Part shown: piece after piece, positions 1 through 15,000 of the stretch
How the letters are laid out: every line of letters begins with the position of its first letter
Position numbering within the stretch: position 1 is the stretch's first letter
NCBI RefSeq assembly: GCF_958295425.1
Contig: NC_081136.1
Span: 18,799,390 to 18,863,389 of the forward strand
DNA: 64,000 bases
DNA from: Solea solea
Lineage: Eukaryota > Chordata > Actinopteri > Pleuronectiformes > Soleidae
Direction of reading: 5' to 3'
The notes under the pieces: model-generated
Databases searched by the model: none
Told to the model about the DNA's origin: nothing
The model's input: only the letters and a program-made list of their open reading frames with translations
Program-made: the position numbers and the translations under genes

Positions 1-3000
1 CACTGGTAACTGAAGAATCCACTCCAACTCAACAAGTAACATCTGGTCACACTGACACCACTTTGCTAACTGAATCCACAGCTTGGACAGATACAGTGAC
101 ATCTGAGCTATCCAGCCCCACCACAGTGTCTGAATCCACCATTCAAACTGATTCAGTAACATCTCAGCCAACTGACACCTCGTCAGCAACAGCCACTCCC
201 ACTGACACTGTTATCACTGAGACTTCAAAGACAACAGTGCTATCTGAACCAACCACTGAGACTGCTACACCAACATCAGGAACTGCAGGGACAACATTGG
301 CATCTCAACCTACAATTACTACTGACTTTGTGTCTTCTGAGTCTATGGCTACTGTAACATCTGACCCCCATGAGACAATGACCACACCTGAAGAAACTAC
401 TCACACTGAAACAACATTAGTGCCAACAGAAACTACTGCAACATCTCAGACAACACTTGCCACATCTGAGACTACACTGGTAACTGAAGAATCCACTCCA
501 ACTCAACAAGTAACATCTGGTCACACTGACACCACTTTGCTAACTGAATCCACAGCTTGGACAGATACAGTGACATCTGAGCTATCCAGCCCCACCACAG
601 TGTCTGAATCCACCATTCAAACTGATTCAGTAACATCTCAGCCAACTGACACCTCGTCAGCAACAGTCACTCCCACTGACACAGTTATCACTGAGCCTTC
701 AAAGACAACAGTGCTATCTGAACCAACCACTGAGACTGCTACACCAACATCAGGAACTGCAGGGACAACATTGGCATCTCAACCTACAATTACTACTGAC
801 TTTGTGTCTTCTGAGTCTATGGCTACTGTAACATCTGACCCTCATGAGACAATGACCACACCTGAAGAAACTACTCACACTGAAACAACATTAGTGCCAA
901 CAGAAACTACTGCAACATCTCAGACAACACTTGCCACATCTGAGACTACACTGGTAACTGAAGAATCCACTCCAACTCAACAAGTAACATCTGGTCACAC
1001 TGACACCACTTTGCTAACTGAATCCACAGCTTGGACAGATACATTGACATCTGAGCTATCCAGCCCCACCACAGTGTCTGAATCCACCATTCAAACTGAT
1101 TCACTAACATCTCAGCCAACTGACACCTCGTCAGCAACAGTCACTCCCACTGACACAGTTATCACTGAGCCTTCAAAGACAACAGTGCTATCTGAACCAA
1201 CCACTGAGACTGCTACACCAACATCAGGAACTGCAGGGACAACATTGGCATCTCAACCTACAATTACTACTGACTTTGTGTCTTCTGAGTCTATGGCTAC
1301 TGTAACATCTGACCCCCATGAGACAATGACCACACCTGAAGAAACTACTCACACTGAAACAACATTAGTGCCAACAGAAACTACTGCAACATCTCAGACA
1401 ACACTTGCCACATCTGAGACTACACTGGTAACTGAAGAATCCACTCCAACTCAACAAGTAACATCTGGTCACACTGACACCACTTTGCTAACTGAATCCA
1501 CAGCTTGGACAGATACAGTGACATCTGAGCTATCCAGCCCCACCACAGTGTCTGAATCCACCATTCAAACTGATTCAGTAACATCTCAGCCAACTGACAC
1601 CTCGTCAGCAACAGCCACTCCCACTGACACTGTTATCACTGAGACTTCAAAGACAACAGTGCTATCTGAACCAACCACTGAGACTGCTACACCAACATCA
1701 GGAACTGCAGGGACAACATTGGCATCTCAACCTACAATTACTACTGACTTTGTGTCTTCTGAGTCTATGGCTACTGTAACATCTGACCCCCATGAGACAA
1801 TGACCACACCTGAAGAAACTACTCACACTGAAACAACATTAGTGCCAACAGAAACTACTGCAACATCTCAGACAACACTTGCCACATCTGAGACTACACT
1901 GGTAACTGAAGAATCCACTCCAACTCAACAAGTAACATCTGGTCACACTGACACCACTTTGCTAACTGAATCCACAGCTTGGACAGATACAGTGACATCT
2001 GAGCTATCCAGCCCCACCACAGTGTCTGAATCCACCATTCAAACTGATTCAGTAACATCTCAGCCAACTGACACCTCGTCAGCAACAGTCACTCCCACTG
2101 ACACAGTTATCACTGAGCCTTCAAAGACAACAGTGCTATCTGAACCAACCACTGAGACTGCTACACCAACATCAGGAACTGCAGGGACAACATTGGCATC
2201 TCAACCTACAATTACTACTGACTTTGTGTCTTCTGAGTCTATGGCTACTGTAACATCTGACCCTCATGAGACAATGACCACACCTGAAGAAACTACTCAC
2301 ACTGAAACAACATTAGTGCCAACAGAAACTACTGCAACATCTCAGACAACACTTGCCACATCTGAGACTACACTGGTAACTGAAGAATCCACTCCAACTC
2401 AACAAGTAACATCTGGTCACACTGACACCACTTTGCTAACTGAATCCACAGCTTGGACAGATACATTGACATCTGAGCTATCCAGCCCCACCACAGTGTC
2501 TGAATCCACCCTTCAAACTGATTCACTAACATCTCAGCCAACTGACACCTCGTCAGCAACAGTCACTCCCACTGACACAGTTATCACTGAGCCTTCAAAG
2601 ACAACAGTGCTATCTGAACCAACCACTGAGACTGCTACACCAACATCAGGAACTGCAGGGACAACATTGGCATCTCAACCTACAATTACTACTGACTTTG
2701 TGTCTTCTGAGTCTATGGCTACTGTAACATCTGACCCCCATGAGACAATGACCACACCTGAAGAAACTACTCATACTGAAACAACATTAGTGCCAACAGA
2801 AACTACTGCAACATCTCAAACAGTGCCAGCCACAACACTGGTGACTGAAGAATCCACTCCAACTCAACAATTAACATCTGGTCACACTGACACCACTTTG
2901 CTAACTGAATCCACAGCTTGGACAGATACAGTGACATCTGAGCTATCCAGCCCCACCACAGTGTCTGAATCCACCCTTCAAACTGATTCACTAACATCTC

Positions 3001-6000
3001 AGCCAACTGACACCTCGTCAGCAACAGTCACTCCCACTGACACAGTTATCACTGAGCCTTCAAAGACAACAGTGCTATCTGAACCAACCACTGAGACTGC
3101 TACACCAACATCAGGAACTACAGGGACAACATTGGCATCTCAACCTACAATTACTACTGACTTTGTGTCTTCTGAGTCTATGGCTACTGTAACATCTGAC
3201 CCTCATGAGACAATGACCACACCTGAAGAAACTACTCATACTGAAACAACATTAGTGCCAACAGAAACTACTGCAACATCTCAGACAACACTTGCCACAT
3301 CTGAGACTACACTGGTAACTGAAGAATCCACTCCAACTCAACAAGTAACATCTGGTCACACTGACACCACTTTGCTAACTGAATCCACAGCTTGGACAGA
3401 TACAGTGACATCTGAGCTATCCAGCCCCACCACAGTGTCTGAATCCACCATTCAAACTGATTCAGTAACATCTCAGCCAACTGACACCACATCAGCACCA
3501 GTCACTCCCACTGACACAGTTATCACTGAGCCTTCACAGACAACAGTGCTATCTGAACCAACCACTGAGACTGCTACACCAACATCAGGAACTGCAGGGA
3601 CAACATTGGCATCTCAACCTACAATTACTACTGACTTTGTGTCTTCTGAGTCTATGGCTACTGTAACATCTGACCCTCATGAGACAATGACCACACCTGA
3701 AGAAACTACTCACACTGAAACAACATTAGTGCCAACAGAAACTACTGCAACATCTCAGACAACACTTGCCACATCTGAGACTACACTGGTAACTGAAGAA
3801 TCCACTCCAACTCAACAAGTCACATCTGGTCACACTGACACCACTTTGCTAACTGAATCCACAGCTTGGACAGATACAGTGACATCTGAGCTATCCAGCC
3901 CCACCACAGTGTCTGAATCCACCATTCAAACTGATTCAGTAACATCTCAGCCAACTGACACCTCGTCAGCAACAGTCACTCCCACTGACACAGTTATCAC
4001 TGAGCCTTCAAAGACAACAGTGCTATCTGAACTAACCACTGAGACTGCTACACCAACATCAGGAACTGCAGGGACAACATTGGCATCTCAACCTACAATT
4101 ACTACTGACTTTGTGTCTTCTGAGTCTATGGCTACTGTAACATCTGACCCCCATGAGACAATGACCACACCTGAAGAAACTACTCATACTGAAACAACAT
4201 TAGTGCCAACAGAAACTACTGCAACATCTCAGACAACACTTGCCACATCTGAGACTACACTGGTAACTGAAGAATCCACTCCAACTCAACAAGTAACATC
4301 TGGTCACACTGACACCACTTTGCTAACTGAATCCACAGCTTGGACAGATACAGTGACATCTGAGCTATCCAGCCCCACCACAGTGTCTGAATCCACCATT
4401 CAAACTGATTCAGTAACATCTCAGCCAACTGACACCTCGTCAGCAACAGCCACTCCCACTGACACTGTTATCACTGAGACTTCAAAGACAACAGTGCTAT
4501 CTGAACCAACCACTGAGACTGCTACACCAACATCAGGAACTGCAGGGACAACATTGGCATCTCAACCTACAATTACTACTGACTTTGTGTCTTCTGAGTC
4601 TATGGCTACTGTAACATCTGACCCCCATGAGACAATGACCACACCTGAAGAAACTACTCACACTGAAACAACATTAGTGCCAACAGAAACTACTGAAACA
4701 TCTCAGACAACACTTGCCACATCTGAGACTACACTGGTAACTGAAGAATCCACTCCAACTCAACAAGTAACATCTGGTCACACTGACACCACTTTGCTAA
4801 CTGAATCCACAGCTTGGACAGATACAGTGACATCTGAGCTATCCAGCCCCACCACAGTGTCTGAATCCACCATTCAAACTGATTCAGTAACATCTCAGCC
4901 AACTGACACCTCGTCAGCAACAGTCACTCCCACTGACACAGTTATCACTGAGCCTTCAAAGACAACAGTGCTATCTGAACTAACCACTGAGACTGCTACA
5001 CCAACATCAGGAACTGCAGGGACAACATTGGCATCTCAACCTACAATAACTACTGACTTTGTGTCTTCTGAGTCTATGGCTACTGTAACATCTGACCCCC
5101 ATGAGACAATGACCACACCTGAAGAAACTACTCATACTGAAACAACATTAGTGCCAACAGAAACTACTGCAACATCTCAGACAACACTTGCCACATCTGA
5201 GACTACACTGGTAACTGAAGAATCCACTCCAACTCAACAAGTAACATCTGGTCACACTGACACCACTTTGCTAACTGAATCCACAGCTTGGACAGATACA
5301 GTGACATCTGAGCTATCCAGCCCCACCACAGTGTCTGAATCCACCATTCAAACTGATTCAGTAACATCTCAGCCAACTGACACCTCGTCAGCAACAGCCA
5401 CTCCCACTGACACTGTTATCACTGAGACTTCAAAGACAACAGTGCTATCTGAACCAACCACTGAGACTGCTACACCAACATCAGGAACTGCAGGGACAAC
5501 ATTGGCATCTCAACCTACAATTACTACTGACTTTGTGTCTTCTGAGTCTATGGCTACTGTAACATCTGACCCCCATGAGACAATGACCACACCTGAAGAA
5601 ACTACTCACACTGAAACAACATTAGTGCCAACAGAAACTACTGCAACATCTCAGACAACACTTGCCACATCTGAGACTACACTGGTAACTGAAGAATCCA
5701 CTCCAACTCAACAAGTAACATCTGGTCACACTGACACCACTTTGCTAACTGAATCCACAGCTTGGACAGATACAGTGACATCTGAGCTATCCAGCCCCAC
5801 CACAGTGTCTGAATCCACCATTCAAACTGATTCAGTAACATCTCAGCCAACTGACACCTCGTCAGCAACAGTCACTCCCACTGACACAGTTATCACTGAG
5901 CCTTCAAAGACAACAGTGCTATCTGAACCAACCACTGAGACTGCTACACCAACATCAGGAACTGCAGGGACAACATTGGCATCTCAACCTACAATTACTA

Positions 6001-9000
6001 CTGACTTTGTGTCTTCTGAGTCTATGGCTACTGTAACATCTGACCCTCATGAGACAATGACCACACCTGAAGAAACTACTCACACTGAAACAACATTAGT
6101 GCCAACAGAAACTACTGCAACATCTCAGACAACACTTGCCACATCTGAGACTACACTGGTAACTGAAGAATCCACTCCAACTCAACAAGTAACATCTGGT
6201 CACACTGACACCACTTTGCTAACTGAATCCACAGCTTGGACAGATACAGTGACATCTGAGCTATCCAGCCCCACCACAGTGTCTGAATCCACCATTCAAA
6301 CTGATTCACTAACATCTCAGCCAACTGACACCTCGTCAGCAACAGTCACTCCCACTGACACAGTTATCACTGAGCCTTCAAAGACAACAGTGCTATCTGA
6401 ACCAACCACTGAGACTGCTACACCAACATCAGGAACTGCAGGGACAACATTGGCATCTCAACCTACAATTACTACTGACTTTGTGTCTTCTGAGTCTATG
6501 GCTACGGTAACATCTGACCCCCATGAGACAATGACCACACCTGAAGAAACTACTCATACTGAAACAACATTAGTGCCAACAGAAACTACTGCAACATCTC
6601 AAACAGTGCCAGCCACAACACTGGTGACTGAAGAATCCACTCCAACTCAACAATTAACATCTGGTCACACTGACACCACTTTGCAAACTGAATCCACAGC
6701 TTGGACAGATACAGTGACATCTGAGCTATCCAGCCCCACCACAGTGTCTGAATCCACCATTCAAACTGATTCACTAACATCTCAGCCAACTGACACCTCG
6801 TCAGCAACAGTCACTCCCACTGACACAGTTATCACTGAGCCTTCAAAGACAACAGTGCTATCTGAACCAACCACTGAGACTGCTACACCAACATCAGGAA
6901 CTGCAGGGACAACATTGGCATCTCAACCTACAATTACTACTGACTTTGTGTCTTCTGAGTCTATGGCTACGGTAACATCTGACCCCCATGAGACAATGAC
7001 CACACCTGAAGAAACTACTCATACTGAAACAACATTAGTGCCAACAGAAACTACTGCAACATCTCAGACAACACTTGCCACATCTGAGACTACACTGGTA
7101 ACTGAAGAATCCACTCCAACTCAACAAGTAACATCTGGTCACACTGACACCACTTTGCTAACTGAATCCACAGCTTGGACAGATACAGTGACATCTGAGC
7201 TATCCAGCCCCACCACAGTGTCTGAATCCACCATTCAAACTGATTCAGTAACATCTCAGCCAACTGACACCTCGTCAGCAACAGTCACTCCCACTGACAC
7301 AGTTATCACTGAGCCTTCAAAGACAACAGTGCTATCTGAACCAACCACTGAGACTGCTACACCAACATCAGGAACTGCAGGGACAACATTGGCATCTCAA
7401 CCTACAATTACTACTGACTTTGTGTCTTCTGAGTCTATGGCTACTGTAACATCTGACCCCCATGAGACAATGACCACACCTGAAGAAACTACTCATACTG
7501 AAACAACATTAGTGCCAACAGAAACTACTGCAACATCTCAGACAACACTTGCCACATCTGAGATTACACTGGTAACTGAAGAATCCACTCCAACTCAACA
7601 AGTAACATCTGGTCACACTGACACCACTTTGCTAACTGAATCCACAGCTTGGACAGATACAGTGACATCTGAGCCATCCAGCCCCACCACAGTGTCTGAA
7701 TCCACCATTCAAACTGATTCAGTAACATCTCAGCCAACTGACACCTCGTCAGCAACAGCCACTCCCACTGACACAGTTATCACTGAGACTTCAAAGACAA
7801 CAGTGCTATCTGAACCAACCACTGAGACTGCTACACCAACATCAGGAACTGCAGGGACAACATTGGCATCTCAACCTACAATTACTACTGACTTTGTGTC
7901 TTCTGAGTCTATGGCTACTGTAACATCTGACCCCCATGAGACAATGACCACACCTGAAGAAACTACTCACACTGAAACAACATTAGTGCCAACAGAAACT
8001 ACTGCAACATCTCAGACAACACTTGCCACATCTGAGACTACACTGGTAACTGAAGAATCCACTCCAACTCAACAAGTAACATCTGGTCACACTGACACCA
8101 CTTTGCTAACTGAATCCACAGCTTGGACAGATACAGTGACATCTGAGCTATCCAGCCCCACCACAGTGTCTGAATCCACCATTCAAACTGATTCACTAAC
8201 ATCTCAGCCAACTGACACCTCGTCAGCAACAGTCACTCCCACTGACACAGTTATCACTGAGCCTTCAAAGACAACAGTGCTATCTGAACCAACCACTGAG
8301 ACTGCTACACCAACATCAGGAACTGCAGGGACAACATTGGCATCTCAACCTACAATTACTACTGACTTTGTGTCTTCTGAGTCTATGGCTACTGTAACAT
8401 CTGACCCCCATGAGACAATGACCACACCTGAAGAAACTACTCATACTGAAACAACATTAGTGCCAACAGAAACTACTGCAACATCTCAGACAACACTTGC
8501 CACATCTGAGACTACACTGGTAACTGAAGAATCCACTCCAACTCAACAAGTAACATCTGGTCACACTGACACCACTTTGCTAACTGAATCCACAGCTTGG
8601 ACAGATACAGTGACATCTGAGCTATCCAGCCCCACCACAGTGTCTGAATCCACCATTCAAACTGATTCAGTAACATCTCAGCCAACTGACACCTCGTCAG
8701 CAACAGCCACTCCCACTGACACAGTTATCACTGAGACTTCAAAGACAACAGTGCTATCTGAACCAACCACTGAGACTGCTACACCAACATCAGGAACTGC
8801 AGGGACAACATTGGCATCTCAACCTACAATTACTACTGACTTTGTGTCTTCTGAGTCTATGGCTACTGTAACATCTGACCCCCATGAGACAATGACCACA
8901 CCTGAAGAAACTACTCATACTGAAACAACATTAGTGCCAACAGAAACAACTGCAACATCTCAAACAGTGCCAGCCACAACACTGGTGACTGAAGAATCCA

Positions 9001-12000
9001 CTCCAACTCAACAATTAACATCTGATCACACTGGCACCACTTTGCTAACTGAACCCACAGCTTGGACAGATACAGTGACATCTGAGCTATCCAGCCCCAC
9101 CACAGTGTCTGAATCCACTATTCAAACTGATTCAGTAACATCTCGAACAACTGACACCACATCAGCAACAGCCACTCCCACTGACACAGTTATCACTGAG
9201 CCTTCAAAGACAACAGTGCTATCTGAACCAACCACTGAGACTGCTACACCAACATCAGGAACTACAGGGACAACATTGGCATCTCAACCTACAATTACTA
9301 CTGACTTTGTGTCTTCTGAGTCTATGGCTACTGTAACATCTGACCCTCATGAGACAATGACCACACCTGAAGAAACTACTCACACTGAAACAACATTAGT
9401 GCCAACAGAAACTACTGCAACATCTCAGACAACACTTGCCACATCTGAGACTACACTGGTAACTGAAGAATCCACTCCAACTCAACAAGTAACATCTGGT
9501 CACACTGACACCACTTTGCTAACTGAATCCACAGCTTGGACAGATACAGTGACATCTGAGCTATCCAGCCCCACTACAGTGTCTGAATCCACCATTCAAA
9601 CTGATTCAGTAACATCTCAGCCAACTGACACCTCGTCAGCAACAGTCACTCCCACTGACACAGTTATCACTGAGCCTTCAAAGACAACAGTGCTATCTGA
9701 ACCAACCACTGAGACTGCTACACCAACATCAGGAACTGCAGGGACAACATTGGCATCTCAACCTACAATTACTACTGACTTTGTGTCTTCTGAGTCTATG
9801 GCTACTGTAACATCTGACCCTCATGAGACAATGACCACACCTGAAGAAACTACTCACACTGAAACAACATTAGTGCCAACAGAAACTACTGCAACATCTC
9901 AGACAACACTTGCCACATCTGAGACTACACTGGTAACTGAAGAATCCACTCCAACTCAACAAGTAACATCTGGTCACACTGACACCACTTTGCTAACTGA
10001 ATCCACAGCTTGGACAGATACAGTGACATCTGAGCTATCCAGCCCCACCACAGTGTCTGAATCCACCATTCAAACTGATTCAGTAACATCTCAGCCAACT
10101 GACACCTCGTCAGCAACAGTCACTCCCACTGACACAGTTATCACTGAGCCTTCAAAGACAACAGTGCTATCTGAACCAACCACTGAGACTGCTACACCAA
10201 CATCAGGAACTGCAGGGACAACATTGGCATCTCAACCTACAATTACTACTGACTTTGTGTCTTCTGAGTCTATGGCTACTGTAACATCTGACCCCCATGA
10301 GACAATGACCACACCTGAAGAAACTACTCATACTGAAACAACATTAGTGCCAACAGAAACTACTGCAACATCTCAAACAGTGCCAGCCACAACACTGGTG
10401 ACTGAAGAATCCACTCCAACTCAACAATTAACATCTGGTCACACTGACACCACTTTGCTAACTGAATCCACAGCTTGGACAGATACAGTGACATCTGAGC
10501 TATCCAGCCCCACCACAGTGTCTGAATCCACCATTCAAACTGATTCAGTAACATCTCAGCCAACTGACACCACGTCAGCACCAGTCACTCCCACTGACAC
10601 AGTTATCACTGAGCCTTCAAAGACAACAGTGATATCTGAACCAACCACTGAGACTGCTACACCAACATCAGGAACTACAGGGACAACATTGGCATCTCAA
10701 CCTACAATTACTACTGACTTTGTGTCTTCTGAGTCTATGGCTACTGTAACATCTGACCCTCATGAGACAATGACCACACCTGAAGAAACTACTCATACTG
10801 AAACAACATTAGTGCCAACAGAAACTACTGCAACATCTCAGACAACACTTGCCACATCTGAGACTACACTGGTAACTGAAGAATCCACTCCAACTCAACA
10901 AGTAACATCTGGTCACACTGACACCACTTTGCTAACTGAATCCACAGCTTGGACAGATACAGTGACATCTGAGCTATCCAGCCCCACCACAGTGTCTGAA
11001 TCCACCATTCAAACTGATTCAGTAACATCTCAGCCAACTGACACCACATCAGCACCAGTCACTCCCACTGACACAGTTATCACTGAGCCTTCACAGACAA
11101 CAGTGCTATCTGAACCAACCACTGAGACTGCTACACCAACATCAGGAACTGCAGGGACAACATTGGCATCTCAACCTACAATTACTACTGACTTTGTGTC
11201 TTCTGAGTCTATGGCTACTGTAACATCTGACCCTCATGAGACAATGACCACACCTGAAGAAACTACTCACACTGAAACAACATTAGTGCCAACAGAAACT
11301 ACTGCAACATCTCAGACAACACTTGCCACATCTGAGACTACACTGGTAACTGAAGAATCCACTCCGACTCAACAAGTAACATCTGGTCACACTGACACCA
11401 CTTTGCTAACTGAATCCACAGCTTGGACAGATACAGTGACATCTGAGCTATCCAGCCCCACCACAGTGTCTGAATCCACCATTCAAACTGATTCAGTAAC
11501 ATCTCAGCCAACTGACACCTCGTCAGCAACAGTCACTCCCACTGACACAGTTATCACTGAGCCTTCAAAGACAACAGTGCTATCTGAACTAACCACTGAG
11601 ACTGCTACACCAACATCAGGAACTGCAGGGACAACATTGGCATCTCAACCTACAATTACTACTGACTTTGTGTCTTCTGAGTCTATGGCTACTGTAACAT
11701 CTGACCCCCATGAGACAATGACCACACCTGAAGAAACTACTCATACTGAAACAACATTAGTGCCAACAGAAACTACTGCAACATCTCAGACAACACTTGC
11801 CACATCTGAGACTACACTGGTAACTGAAGAATCCACTCCAACTCAACAAGTAACATCTGGTCACACTGACACCACTTTGCTAACTGAATCCACAGCTTGG
11901 ACAGATACAGTGACATCTGAGCTATCCAGCCCCACCACAGTGTCTGAATCCACCATTCAAACTGATTCAGTAACATCTCAGCCAACTGACACCTCGTCAG

Positions 12001-15000
12001 CAACAGCCACTCCCACTGACACTGTTATCACTGAGACTTCAAAGACAACAGTGCTATCTGAACCAACCACTGAGACTGCTACACCAACATCAGGAACTGC
12101 AGGGACAACATTGGCATCTCAACCTACAATTACTACTGACTTTGTGTCTTCTGAGTCTATGGCTACTGTAACATCTGACCCCCATGAGACAATGACCACA
12201 CCTGAAGAAACTACTCACACTGAAACAACATTAGTGCCAACAGAAACTACTGCAACATCTCAGACAACACTTGCCACATCTGAGACTACACTGGTAACTG
12301 AAGAATCCACTCCAACTCAACAAGTAACATCTGGTCACACTGACACCACTTTGCTAACTGAATCCACAGCTTGGACAGATACAGTGACATCTGAGCTATC
12401 CAGCCCCACCACAGTGTCTGAATCCACCATTCAAACTGATTCAGTAACATCTCAGCCAACTGACACCTCGTCAGCAACAGTCACTCCCACTGACACAGTT
12501 ATCACTGAGCCTTCAAAGACAACAGTGCTATCTGAACCAACCACTGAGACTGCTACACCAACATCAGGAACTGCAGGGACAACATTGGCATCTCAACCTA
12601 CAATTACTACTGACTTTGTGTCTTCTGAGTCTATGGCTACTGTAACATCTGACCCTCATGAGACAATGACCACACCTGAAGAAACTACTCACACTGAAAC
12701 AACATTAGTGCCAACAGAAACTACTGCAACATCTCAGACAACACTTGCCACATCTGAGACTACACTGGTAACTGAAGAATCCACTCCAACTCAACAAGTA
12801 ACATCTGGTCACACTGACACCACTTTGCTAACTGAATCCACAGCTTGGACAGATACAGTGACATCTGAGCTATCCAGCCCCACCACATTGTCTGAATCCA
12901 CCATTCAAACTGATTCACTAACATCTCAGCCAACTGACACCTCGTCAGCAACAGTCACTCCCACTGACACAGTTATCACTGAGCCTTCAAAGACAACAGT
13001 GCTATCTGAACCAACCACTGAGACTGCTACACCAACATCAGGAACTGCAGGGACAACATTGGCATCTCAACCTACAATTACTACTGACTTTGTGTCTTCT
13101 GAGTCTATGGCTACGGTAACATCTGACCCCCATGAGACAATGACCACACCTGAAGAAACTACTCATACTGAAACAACATTAGTGCCAACAGAAACTACTG
13201 CAACATCTCAAACAGTGCCAGCCACAACACTGGTGACTGAAGAATCCACTCCAACTCAACAATTAACATCTGGTCACACTGACACCACTTTGCTAACTGA
13301 ATCCACAGCTTGGACAGATACAGTGACATCTGAGCTATCCAGCCCCACCACAGTGTCTGAATCCACCATTCAAACTGATTCAGTAACATCTCAGCCAACT
13401 GACACCACGTCAGCACCAGTCACTCCCACTGACACAGTTATCACTGAGCCTTCAAAGACAACAGTGATATCTGAACCAACCACTGAGACTGCTACACCAA
13501 CATCAGGAACTACAGGGACAACATTGGCATCTCAACCTACAATTACTACTGACTTTGTGTCTTCTGAGTCTATGGCTACTGTAACATCTGACCCTCATGA
13601 GACAATGACCACACCTGAAGAAACTACTCATACTGAAACAACATTAGTGCCAACAGAAACTACTGCAACATCTCAGACAACACTTGCCACATCTGAGACT
13701 ACACTGGTAACTGAAGAATCCACTCCAACTCAACAAGTAACATCTGGTCACACTGACACCACTTTGCTAACTGAATCCACAGCTTGGACAGATACAGTGA
13801 CATCTGAGCTATCCAGCCCCACCACAGTGTCTGAATCCACCATTCAAACTGATTCAGTAACATCTCAGCCAACTGACACCACATCAGCACCAGTCACTCC
13901 CACTGACACAGTTATCACTGAGCCTTCACAGACAACAGTGCTATCTGAACCAACCACTGAGACTGCTACACCAACATCAGGAACTGCAGGGACAACATTG
14001 GCATCTCAACCTACAATTACTACTGACTTTGTGTCTTCTGAGTCTATGGCTACTGTAACATCTGACCCTCATGAGACAATGACCACACCTGAAGAAACTA
14101 CTCACACTGAAACAACATTAGTGCCAACAGAAACTACTGCAACATCTCAGACAACACTTGCCACATCTGAGACTACACTGGTAACTGAAGAATCCACTCC
14201 AACTCAACAAGTAACATCTGGTCACACTGACACCACTTTGCTAACTGAATCCACAGCTTGGACAGATACAGTGACATCTGAGCTATCCAGCCCCACCACA
14301 GTGTCTGAATCCACCATTCAAACTGATTCAGTAACATCTCAGCCAACTGACACCTCGTCAGCAACAGTCACTCCCACTGACACAGTTATCACTGAGCCTT
14401 CAAAGACAACAGTGCTATCTGAACCAACCACTGAGACTGCTACACCAACATCAGGAACTGCAGGGACAACATTGGCATCTCAACCTACAATTACTACTGA
14501 CTTTGTGTCTTCTGAGTCTATGGCTACTGTAACATCTGACCCCCATGAGACAATGACCACACCTGAAGAAACTACTCATACTGAAACAACATTAGTGCCA
14601 ACAGAAACTACTGCAACATCTCAGACAACACTTGCCACATCTGAGACTACACTGGTAACTGAAGAATCCACTCCAACTCAACAAGTAACATCTGGTCACA
14701 CTGACACCACTTTGCTAACTGAATCCACAGCTTGGACAGATACAGTGACATCTGAGCTATCCAGCCCCACCACAGTGTCTGAATCCACCATTCAAACTGA
14801 TTCAGTAACATCTCAGCCAACTGACACCTCGTCAGCAACAGTCACTCCCACTGACACAGTTATCACTGAGCCTTCAAAGACAACAGTGCTATCTGAACCA
14901 ACCACTGAGACTGCTACACCAACATCAGGAACTGCAGGGACAACATTGGCATCTCAACCTACAATTACTACTGACTTTGTGTCTTCTGAGTCTATGGCTA

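Noticed and set aside
63..65. Possible start of the large open frame.
   Set aside because: The codon is TTG in the middle of a repeat unit, and the same frame is open to the left edge of the window, so the true start lies upstream.
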